A stretch of DNA of 5,165 nt from assembly GCA_021815935.1 (NCBI GenBank), contig JAKAZH010000143.1, positions 1-5,165 of the forward strand, in the 5' to 3' direction. The translations under genes were made by a program, and so were the position numbers. The notes beneath the pieces were generated by a model. It had not been told where the DNA came from, did no database searches, and saw only the letters and a list, made by a program, of their open reading frames with translations. Below are positions 1-5,072 of this stretch, piece by piece. Source of the DNA: Actinomycetes bacterium (lineage in GTDB: Bacteria > Actinomycetota > Acidimicrobiia > Acidimicrobiales > Palsa-688). Within the stretch, counting starts at the first letter, position 1. Each line of letters starts with the position of its first letter.

Positions 1-123
1 ACGGCCGACGTCATCGACGCCTCCGTCGTACTTACCGCCCGCCGCCATCACGCCACCGTGATCAGTTCCGACCGGGCCGACCTTCAGGTTCTGGACCCGG
101 CGGTTCCTGTGGTGGACTGCTGA
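1..123 (+). CDS. PIN-domain toxin (VapC-like), C-terminal fragment
   Basis: The frame that is open from the first base encodes 40 residues and ends in TGA at 121-123. Its start lies outside the window. The segment DVIDASVVLTARRHH, followed by ATVISSDRADLQVLD and then PVVDC, has the pattern of the last helix and strand of PIN domains. In these, an acidic residue after a short strand (here the D of SSDRADL) belongs to the Mg-binding acidic cluster that cuts RNA. Family knowledge: most stand-alone PIN proteins of this size class in actinobacteria are VapC toxins, ribonucleases paired with a small antitoxin encoded just upstream. That partner would lie outside this window, so the toxin-antitoxin assignment is inference. 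The fragment looks intact to its stop. An alternative is a PIN ribonuclease with no antitoxin. Confidence 0.75.
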   Translation, partial: TADVIDASVVLTARRHHATVISSDRADLQVLDPAVPVVDC

Positions 124-131
124 CCCTGGTA

Positions 132-176
132 GCGACGTTCTGTCGCACAAGCGGATCGCCGACCGACGTGCGGTCG
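132..176 (+). terminator. tandem hairpins after the PIN gene, possible terminator
   Basis: Two short perfect hairpins follow the PIN stop codon by 8 bases. GCGAC (132-136) pairs with GTCGC (142-146) across a 5-base loop, and CGACCG (160-165) pairs with CGGTCG (171-176) across a 5-base loop. No T-run follows either stem, so this is not a classical intrinsic terminator. Actinobacteria often have U-poor hairpins after genes, and the placement fits that use, but the stems are short enough to occur by chance in GC-rich DNA. Confidence 0.3.
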
Positions 177-336
177 AAGGTCATCAACGGCATCCGTAGC
201 CACACCGGTCGGCAATACGCTCGCCAGCTAGAGCAACGAAGAAGCACGCTGACCCCACCAGCGCCGTCAACGCCCTCAGACTCGTCAGGTCGGTGCTGTC
301 AAGCGCAGTGAGCAACTTGCCGCAGAGCCAGCTCAG
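177..336. other. non-coding stretch between PIN gene and IS remnant
   Basis: No gene is recognised here on either strand. Short open frames cross it (for example on the - strand from 247 down to 62), but they carry no recognisable motif and overlap the end of the PIN gene in antisense. The stretch probably contains the breakpoint debris left where the IS3-family element lost its 3' part. No terminal inverted repeat or target duplication could be identified. Confidence 0.4.
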
Positions 337-765
337 TTAGAAGCCGTTCGAGGCGGCTCGTAGCCTCCCCCACGTGGAGCACGTAACCAGCGCGGAGAAG
401 TCCCTGTTGACCAGGTCCGATGCCAAGGTGGCGTTCGGGTCGCGGAAGGTGGTGCGGACCTGGGGGCGCCCGCAGCGCCCGGAGATCCCCAGCTCGGCCA
501 TGACCCGCTCGACGCGCTTGTGGTTGGCCACGATCCTCGCCCGCCACAGCGCTGCGGTCACCCTCGGCGACCCGTAACGGCCTCGAGACGCCGCCCAGAT
601 GTCGAACGCCCGGTTGGCGAATGCCGCCTCCGCCCACATCGCCGCCCATTCGTAATACGACGACCGCGGGATCTCGCACACCTCGCACAAGGTCTTCACA
701 TCGAACTCGGCCTTTTGGGAGTCAATGAACGCGAAGACCTTCACCCGTTCGACTCTTTCATCCAA
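337..765 (-). pseudogene. IS3-family transposase OrfB, truncated N-terminal part
   Basis: The 142-residue frame carries the start of a typical IS3-family OrfB. MDERVERVKVFAFIDSQKAEF leads into LCEVCEIPRSSYYEW, then a HTH_21-type region at about residues 44-92 with the diagnostic YGSPRV at 64-69, then the linker RTTFRDPNATLASDLVNRDF (104-123). Resemblance stops near residue 125 (about base 391), just where the rve integrase core with its DDE residues should begin; a normal OrfB is about 280-300 residues. The last 17 residues are unrelated read-through to a TAA at 337-339. The catalytic domain is absent, so this cannot transpose. The apparent start is TTG (763-765), but in this family OrfB is normally made as an OrfAB fusion by -1 frameshifting, so the start codon may not be real. 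Confidence 0.85.
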
Positions 766-875
766 AAAACCGCAGCGCCTTTTAAGATCTCACGCTCCGT
801 CTCGAGCTCGACGACCCGCTTCTGCAGGCGGCGGACCTCGCTTGACTCCGCCGCGTCGGACTCCGTTCGGCCAGC
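741..875 (-). pseudogene. IS3-family transposase OrfA, C-terminal remnant
   Basis: In the frame +1 relative to OrfB, 44 residues are open from just after an in-frame TAG (876-878) to a TGA at 741-743. They include EVRRLQKRVVELETEREILK followed by GAAVFWMKES, which matches the usual end of IS3 OrfA (…LRRE..EILKKAAAFFAKE). Leucines 17, 24 and 31 of this fragment are spaced by seven, which is the leucine zipper that OrfA uses to multimerise. The N-terminal helix-turn-helix half (about 50-60 residues) is missing. The frame overlaps the OrfB frame by 25 bases, as expected. This fragment is not listed by simple ATG-based gene calling because it has no start. Confidence 0.8.
763..769 (-). promoter_or_regulatory. 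TTTTTTG run, candidate -1 frameshift site for OrfAB
   Basis: On the - strand, six T followed by G lie within the OrfA/OrfB overlap. OrfA is read GTT TTT TGG; slipping back one base continues as TTT TTG GAT GAA in the OrfB frame, giving a fused OrfAB. IS3-family elements normally make their active transposase this way at a homopolymeric slippery run, most often A6G. The frame geometry is seen directly; use of this run as the slip site is inference. With both ORFs truncated it no longer has a function. Confidence 0.45.
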
Positions 876-887
876 CTAGAAGACTGG

Positions 888-905
888 CTGAGGTGTCCGC
901 CTCAG
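888..905. repeat. short palindrome at the IS remnant boundary
   Basis: CTGAGG (888-893) and CCTCAG (900-905) form a perfect 6-bp inverted repeat around a 6-base spacer. It sits in the few bases between the end of the OrfA remnant (TAG at 876-878) and the start of the possible second transposase fragment. It could be a leftover of an element end or simply chance; the sequence does not decide. Confidence 0.3.
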
Positions 906-1041
906 TGGGGGATGCTCACGCCCCGAACTCGCCAAAGGCGAAGGACTCTGGCGGATCATCCAACGAGCCTTCATCGTCCGCCGCCACTGCACCCCCGACG
1001 AACTCACGCCTACAACACCGACAGCCGAATGGTTAACATAA
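892..1041 (+). pseudogene. possible transposase C-terminal fragment (IS630-like?)
   Basis: Between stops at 889-891 and 1039-1041 a 49-codon frame on the + strand reads, from base 919, RPELAKGEGLWRIIQRAF and then IVRRHCTPDELT, ending in TAEWLT. The pattern 'E-x-LWRIIQR … T-x-DEL' recalls the segment around the last catalytic Glu of IS630/Tc1-type DDE transposases (for example 'VE.FW..L.R … S..EL'), with the terminal 'W' region also similar. The match is from memory and weak; there is no start codon for a real gene and the fragment stops early. It is read in the opposite direction to the IS3 remnant, so it would belong to a different element. Alternative: a chance open frame in GC-rich DNA. 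Confidence 0.3.
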
Positions 1042-1485
1042 AGGTGAAGAGTTCCGCCTTTCCTTGACCGAAACCTCCGGAACCTGAGAGGACATGCGGC
1101 GGCGCCTACTCGGGCCTTGGGCCCGTGGAACCGAAGCATGCTCGCGTGCGACCCGGGCAGGGCCAGTACGAGGGCTAGTGCATCGCGGCGTCGAGGGTTG
1201 CCCGGCGAGGTTGCACGTCTGCCGGACGTCTCCGCCTGTGGCGTGGATCTCTCGGAGAACGCCGTCTTCGGCGGAGGATGTTCCTCGCCACAGGTCTCGT
1301 CGACTCCACGCCGCATCGCCCGAGCTGCACCAACGCTACTACCGGCTAAAGCTCATGGCCCGCTGCGGAAACACTTGGGGGAATCGCCGAGTCACACGAC
1401 AACGAGTACCCGCCCCCCGTCTAATCGCGTAGCGCCGGTCATCGACCCAGTACCGTTACCTCTCCTCGACGAGGCGAGTCTAGGC
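1042..1485. other. gene-free stretch rich in inverted repeats
   Basis: No convincing gene is present. Several open frames of 110-150 codons cross this stretch on both strands, but they overlap each other, have Arg/Pro/Ser-rich composition typical of non-coding GC-rich frames, and show no motif. The stretch separates mobile-element remnants from the 3' end of the acyl-CoA dehydrogenase operon. It contains a perfect hairpin CGGGCC-TTG-GGCCCG at 1111-1125 and the composite repeat at 1215-1312 listed separately. Confidence 0.5.
1215..1312. repeat. composite of overlapping inverted repeats, possible structured RNA
   Basis: Several perfect inverted repeats are packed together. ACGTC (1215-1219) pairs with GACGT (1225-1229). 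TCTCCG (1229-1234) pairs with CGGAGA (1253-1258). CCTGTGGCG (1235-1243) pairs with CGCCACAGG (1286-1294). GGCGTGGA (1240-1247) pairs with TCCACGCC (1305-1312). CGCCG (1260-1264) pairs with CGGCG (1269-1273) over a TCTT loop, and GAGGA (1274-1278) pairs with TCCTC (1282-1286). Several arms overlap, so the stems exclude one another. The 9-bp and 8-bp arms are longer than most chance repeats at this distance. It may be a structured RNA, a mobile-element end, or a recombination site; nothing in the sequence identifies which. Confidence 0.4.
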
Positions 1486-1496
1486 TCACCGGAGCC
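1464..1496 (-). terminator. hairpins at the operon 3' end, possible terminator
   Basis: At the end of the last dehydrogenase gene, GGCTC (1483-1487) pairs with GAGCC (1492-1496) over ACCG, with the stop codon (1486-1488) inside the structure. Just downstream in the direction of transcription, CCTCGACGAGG (1464-1474) is a perfect 11-base palindrome. Neither is followed by a T-run, so the call rests on placement only. Confidence 0.3.
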
Positions 1497-2610
1497 GGTC
1501 GATTAGGCGCTTCCGATGCGCCGAGGGAGATCCGAAAAGCGATCGGTTGAGAGCGGACCGCTTCAGGTAGGCGTGCACTCCGCGCTCCCACGTGTAGCCG
1601 ATGCCGCCGTGGAGCTGCATCGCCTTACCGGCTACCTCGACGGCTGCTGGGCACACATATGACTTGGCTTGGGAGACTGCCACCCAGGCGTCAGGACTGT
1701 CGCCAGCGAGCGCTTCGGCCGCAACGGCTACGAGCTGCTCAGCCACCTTCACTTGGATGAGCATGTCGGCACAGGCGTGCTTGACCGCCTGAAATGAACC
1801 AATCGGCCGGCCAAACTGCTGGCGTGCCGCCACGTACTCGACGGTCGCCTCGACCATCGATTCTGCGATCCCAAAACTATCGCATGCGACAGCGAATGCG
1901 GCCCGATCATGAGCCCGGCTGATCGCGACATCCAAACCGCCCGGCGTCGCTAAAGCAAGTATAGCGTCATCATCGACTGGCACCGAAGAGGCAATGATGT
2001 CGGCCAGGGAGCGGGTCGCATCAACCACAGGCCGGTTGGTGACGGAGATACCGCTCGCACCTTGGTTGGTCACGATGACGACGCCTGCGTCGTCTGGGCC
2101 GGTCGCCGGCACCAGGACGACGTCCGCCTCGCAACCGTCAGCGACGAAAGCCGCATGACCGTCCATCCGCCACGCCCCGGGTCCCCCGGAGAGATTGAAC
2201 ACCGGGCCAGCGCCAGTGGCATTCTCCTCGCCGGCCGGAAGGGCAACCGTCACCCGGGTCGAGCCGGCGGAGATCTGCGCTAGGAGATTGTCCCGCCTCG
2301 GCACCGAGGCCAGCGCCTGGAGCAGGCTTACCCCGACCACCGCTGTGCCGAGGTATGGAGACAACGACGCTACTCGGCCCATCTCGTGGAGGACTACAGC
2401 GACCTCAGCGAAGGTAGCGCCGGCGCCCCCAAGCCCCTCTGATATTTCAAGACCGGTCCAACCGGCCTGGGTAACTTTGTCCCAGTCCAGCCGAGTGGAT
2501 GTTCCCTTTCCCGAGCTAAGGGGACTAGTGGGAAGCAGCAGGTCGCGGGCGACTGCCCGCAGATCCCCATGGATATCGGCTAGCGGCGATGCCGATGCGG
2601 GCCGGGTCAT
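1486..2610 (-). CDS. acyl-CoA dehydrogenase, small (non-catalytic-Glu) subunit type
   Basis: This 374-residue protein has the acyl-CoA dehydrogenase fold: an N-terminal helical domain (about 1-115) with GLEISEGLGGAGATFAEV, a weakly conserved middle beta domain (about 120-215), and a C-terminal helical domain with ARQQFGRPIGSFQAVKH (262-278) and the FAD/dimer-contact motif QLHGGIGYTWE (332-342). Where medium-chain enzymes have the catalytic Glu in IYEGT, this one has LFGSPSAHR (358-366), and no LPQER-like Glu is present near the middle. This pattern fits the small subunits of alpha2beta2 enzymes such as mycobacterial FadE28 or FadE27, which work with a larger partner that carries the base. The partner here is probably the upstream gene, whose stop overlaps this ATG by 4 bases (2607-2610). 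The bases before the ATG give only a weak Shine-Dalgarno match, consistent with translational coupling. The exact substrate is unknown. Confidence 0.9.
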   Translation of the reverse strand: MTRPASASPLADIHGDLRAVARDLLLPTSPLSSGKGTSTRLDWDKVTQAGWTGLEISEGLGGAGATFAEVAVVLHEMGRVASLSPYLGTAVVGVSLLQALASVPRRDNLLAQISAGSTRVTVALPAGEENATGAGPVFNLSGGPGAWRMDGHAAFVADGCEADVVLVPATGPDDAGVVIVTNQGASGISVTNRPVVDATRSLADIIASSVPVDDDAILALATPGGLDVAISRAHDRAAFAVACDSFGIAESMVEATVEYVAARQQFGRPIGSFQAVKHACADMLIQVKVAEQLVAVAAEALAGDSPDAWVAVSQAKSYVCPAAVEVAGKAMQLHGGIGYTWERGVHAYLKRSALNRSLFGSPSAHRKRLIDRLR

Positions 2611-3815
2611 CCCGCCACCGGCTCTCGCGGGAGTCCCAAACCCCGCTCGGCGATGATGTTACGCTGGACTTCGTTGGCTCCCCCTGGAATGGTCCACTCC
2701 CACGAGCCGACAAAGTCCAAAGCCCAAGCCGCCGACTCCCAGCCACTCGCCGCGGGCTTGGCGAGTTGAGTGAAGGCATCGATGCCGCACACTTCGGTGG
2801 CGAAGCCCGAGAGTCGCTGCAACAGCTCGCTGTAGTACACCTTTATCACCGACGGGTCAGCCGGCCCAGCGGTACCAGTTTCGTGGGCGTCGACCAGCGA
2901 CCGGCACAGGGCCTGCAGACCAGAGATCTCGGCTTCGAATCCGGCCAGCCGGTCCGCGACGACCGGATCGTCGATGGCCCGGTACCCGGATCCCCGTGTG
3001 CGCGAACAGTCCTCGACTAGCCACCTGAACCCGGCGCAACCAAGCCGCTCAGCCAGCTCCAGCATCGTCATGCCTCGCTCCGTGCTTAGCGTCTCCTGCG
3101 CGACGCGCCAACCATGATGGAGCGTCCCAACCAGGTTCTCGGCCGGGACCGCCACCTGGTCCAAGAAGATCTCACAGAAATGCGACTCACCGACTCCATT
3201 GGTTATGGGCCTAATGTCGATACCCGCCGTGCGTAAATCGAGCAGAAGGTACGAGATGCCTTTCCGCTTGGCGGCGCTCGGATCGGTGCGAACTAGCAGG
3301 AGACACCAGTCGGCATGGCTGGCCCCGCTGGCCCACAGTTTCTGCCCTGTCACGTAGAACGTGTCGCCTTCCCGGCGGGCCAAGGTCCGCAACGCCGCCA
3401 GATCCGAACCGGCCTCAGGTTCGGAGAAGCCCTGAGCCCAGATTTCGCCATCGAGGATGGCCGGAAGATGTCGACGTCGCTGCTCGTCGGTGCCAGCGGC
3501 CAGAAGAGTCGAGGCGGCATGGTGGATGGCCACGAACTGCAGCGCCAGGCGAGGGGCGTCGTGAGCAGCCAACTCCTGATAGAGAACTACTTGCTCGGCG
3601 ACGGACATGCCACCACCCCACTCCGACGGCCAATGGGGCACGGCGTAGCCTGCGTGGCGCAGCTTCTGAAACCACTCCTTCTGGAAGGCGACGCTCTCCT
3701 CGTCGCTGACCCCGGTCTGAGCCCCCCGCCAGCCACTCGGCACATTGGCGGCACACCAGGTGCGCACCGAAGCACGGAACTTTTCAAGACCGGACAGATT
3801 CTTCGTAGTAGTCAT
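2607..3815 (-). CDS. acyl-CoA dehydrogenase, large (catalytic) subunit type
   Basis: This 402-residue flavoprotein should oxidise an acyl-CoA to the trans-2-enoyl-CoA, passing electrons to electron-transfer flavoprotein. Visible motifs are PHWPSEWGGG (60-69) in the N-terminal domain, FSEPEAGSDLAALRT (130-144) and YVTGQKLWASGASHADW (154-170) in the substrate/FAD-binding middle domain, LSTERG (243-248) and, at the C-terminus, TIPGGANEVQRNIIAERG (375-392). E246 sits where the FadE26/FadE29 group of large subunits places its catalytic base. The length is normal for the family (about 385-400) and no frameshift is seen. Its ATG overlaps the stop of the upstream gene in ATGA (3812-3815), and its own stop overlaps the next ATG in the same way, so it is the middle gene of a coupled trio. 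It likely pairs with the 374-residue product. Mycobacterial relatives of this type act on steroid or other bulky acyl-CoAs, but the substrate here cannot be read from the sequence. Confidence 0.92.
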   Translation of the reverse strand: MTTTKNLSGLEKFRASVRTWCAANVPSGWRGAQTGVSDEESVAFQKEWFQKLRHAGYAVPHWPSEWGGGMSVAEQVVLYQELAAHDAPRLALQFVAIHHAASTLLAAGTDEQRRRHLPAILDGEIWAQGFSEPEAGSDLAALRTLARREGDTFYVTGQKLWASGASHADWCLLLVRTDPSAAKRKGISYLLLDLRTAGIDIRPITNGVGESHFCEIFLDQVAVPAENLVGTLHHGWRVAQETLSTERGMTMLELAERLGCAGFRWLVEDCSRTRGSGYRAIDDPVVADRLAGFEAEISGLQALCRSLVDAHETGTAGPADPSVIKVYYSELLQRLSGFATEVCGIDAFTQLAKPAASGWESAAWALDFVGSWEWTIPGGANEVQRNIIAERGLGLPREPVAG

Positions 3816-4999
3816 TTGCGGCTTTCGCCGGAGAAACGGCCCGGAGCTTCTTCGCCCTCAAGGTTCAGACTGCGGCCGACGATCTCCTTCATCACTTCGT
3901 TGGAACCGGCGTAGATCCGCTGGACGCGGCTGTCGCGCCAGAGTCGGGCGATTTCGTATTCGTTCATGTACCCGTAGCCGCCGAACAGCTGTACGCACCG
4001 GTCAACCACTTCCCACTGACGGTCGGTGACCCATTGCTTAATTCCGGCGGCCTCCTGGGCGGATAGCTCGCCGGCACAGTGGGCCTCGACCGCACGGTCG
4101 ACGAACACCCGGCAGGCGTGGGCGAGGGTGTGGAGGTCGGCCAGCTCGAACCGGGTGTTCTGGAAAGCACCGAGCGGCTGACCAAAGATGCGCCGCGTAC
4201 GAACATAGGATACCGTCAGGTCGAGCGCCCGTTCCGCCGACGCTACTGCGGCGACGGCGATACCCAGGCGCTCCTGCGGCAGATTTGCCATGAGGTGGTA
4301 GAAGCCGCGGTTCATCTCGCCGAGGATGTTCTCGGCCGGGACGGTGACGTCGTCGAAGAACAGCTCGGAAGTGTCCTGAGCTCGCTGGCCGACCTTGTCG
4401 AGCTTGCGGCCCCTGGTGAACCCGGCCATGCCTTCCTCGATCACCATCAAGGTGATCCCTCGGCGGCCGGCCTTGGGATCGGTCTTGGCGGCGACGATGA
4501 CCCGGTTGGCGAGGAGGCCGTTGGTGATGAAAGTCTTTGAGCCATTGAGAGTTAACGACCCCTCCTGAGGTTGAGCAGTCGTGATCATCGAAGCCAGGTC
4601 GGACCCGGCCGCGGGCTCCGACATGGCGATAGCCCAGATGTAGTCGCCCTGCACCGACCTGGGAAGCCACCGCTCCTTCTGCTCCTCAGTGCCGAGGGCC
4701 AGCAGGTAAGGAGCGACAATGTCGTTTTGGACGGCGATCCCAAGCCCGGCCACGCCGCACCCGAAAAACTCCTCGGTCAGCACAGCGTTGAACCGGAAAT
4801 CCTCGATGCCGAGGCCTCCGAATTTCGGAGGCGCCGCCCACATGAGCAGACCGAGTTCCCCGGCGCGGGCCCAGGCCTGACGGTCGACGTGACCCTGCTC
4901 CTCCCATCGCTGAGTGTGGGGGGCACATTCTCTGAGGAAGAAGGCCCGAGCCAGGTGGCGAAACTCTTCATGATCCTTTTCGTAAAGGGTGCGCTTCAT
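3812..4999 (-). CDS. acyl-CoA dehydrogenase, long-chain (LCAD-like) homomeric type
   Basis: This 395-residue protein has all three acyl-CoA dehydrogenase domains. Motifs are AIAMSEPAAGSDLASM (123-138), LNGSKTFITNG (151-161), VPAENILGEMNRGF (220-233), LPQERLGIA (240-248), RTRRIFGQPLGAFQNTRFEL (267-286), VQLFGGYGYMNEYEIARLWRD (within 336-356) and RVQRIYAGSNEVMKEIVGRSL (within 358-378). The IYEGT glutamate of medium-chain enzymes is replaced by Ala (IYAGSNE, 362-368), and E243 of LPQER matches the catalytic base position of mammalian LCAD, so activity is expected to be retained and homotetrameric. The start MKRTLYEKDHEEFRHLAR is typical of this group. The ATG lies 4 bases after the stop of the SDR remnant, and no Shine-Dalgarno sequence precedes it (the bases read CCTCCTCGTTAGCGAC), so it was probably translated by coupling to the SDR. 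It overlaps the next gene by 4 bases. Substrate unknown; long-chain or branched acyl-CoA is inference. Confidence 0.93.
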   Translation of the reverse strand: MKRTLYEKDHEEFRHLARAFFLRECAPHTQRWEEQGHVDRQAWARAGELGLLMWAAPPKFGGLGIEDFRFNAVLTEEFFGCGVAGLGIAVQNDIVAPYLLALGTEEQKERWLPRSVQGDYIWAIAMSEPAAGSDLASMITTAQPQEGSLTLNGSKTFITNGLLANRVIVAAKTDPKAGRRGITLMVIEEGMAGFTRGRKLDKVGQRAQDTSELFFDDVTVPAENILGEMNRGFYHLMANLPQERLGIAVAAVASAERALDLTVSYVRTRRIFGQPLGAFQNTRFELADLHTLAHACRVFVDRAVEAHCAGELSAQEAAGIKQWVTDRQWEVVDRCVQLFGGYGYMNEYEIARLWRDSRVQRIYAGSNEVMKEIVGRSLNLEGEEAPGRFSGESRK

Positions 5000-5003
5000 G
5001 TCG

Positions 5004-5072
5004 CTAACGAGGAGGCATGCGGATGGCGCCGTCCACCCGGATAGTCTCGCCGTTCATGTAACTATTAGCCCC
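5004..5072 (-). pseudogene. short-chain dehydrogenase/reductase, C-terminal remnant
   Basis: Directly upstream of the 395-residue dehydrogenase, a frame ending in TAG (5004-5006) reads ANSYMNGETIRVDG followed by AIRMPPR. This is the conserved SDR C-terminus ('SSYMTGE.I.VDGG…'), where the glycine-rich turn closes the substrate pocket in classical NAD(P)-dependent SDRs of about 250 residues. Going upstream, resemblance ends near 5070 and the same frame meets TGA at 5079-5081, so about 90% of the gene, including the Rossmann fold and the YxxxK active site, is absent from this position. It was presumably the leading or an earlier gene of the operon, 4 bases from the next start. A sequencing or assembly join at this point is an alternative to a real deletion or insertion. 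Confidence 0.7.

Noticed and set aside
369..378. CCACGTGG palindrome near the OrfB breakpoint
   Set aside because: An 8-base palindrome is expected by chance in this length of GC-rich DNA, and no repeat or gene start is associated with it.
374..879. + strand frames through the IS3 remnant
   Set aside because: Antisense shadows of the transposase frames; such frames are often mis-annotated as hypothetical proteins.
1064..1100. TTGACC at 1064-1069 as a promoter -35 box
   Set aside because: No acceptable -10 hexamer at 16-19 bases and no gene downstream on the + strand.
876..1316. 146-codon open frame on the - strand
   Set aside because: No motif, Arg/Pro/Ser-rich composition, runs antisense through the possible transposase tail and the inverted-repeat cluster; overlaps equally long frames on the other strand.
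1094..1506. Two overlapping + strand frames of 112 and 129 codons
   Set aside because: They contradict each other, show no family resemblance, and the second runs into the 3' end of the dehydrogenase gene on the opposite strand; typical chance frames in GC-rich DNA.
3315..3914. 199-codon + strand frame opposite the 402-residue dehydrogenase
   Set aside because: It is the antisense of well-conserved acyl-CoA dehydrogenase motifs; its length is explained by codon bias of the real gene.
1486..5072. Assignment as the mycobacterial fadE31-fadE32-fadE33 trio or a KstR2-regulated cluster
   Set aside because: Three adjacent dehydrogenases recall that arrangement, but the lengths (395, 402, 374) and the LCAD-like first member do not fit, and no KstR2 operator was recognised, so no gene symbols were given.
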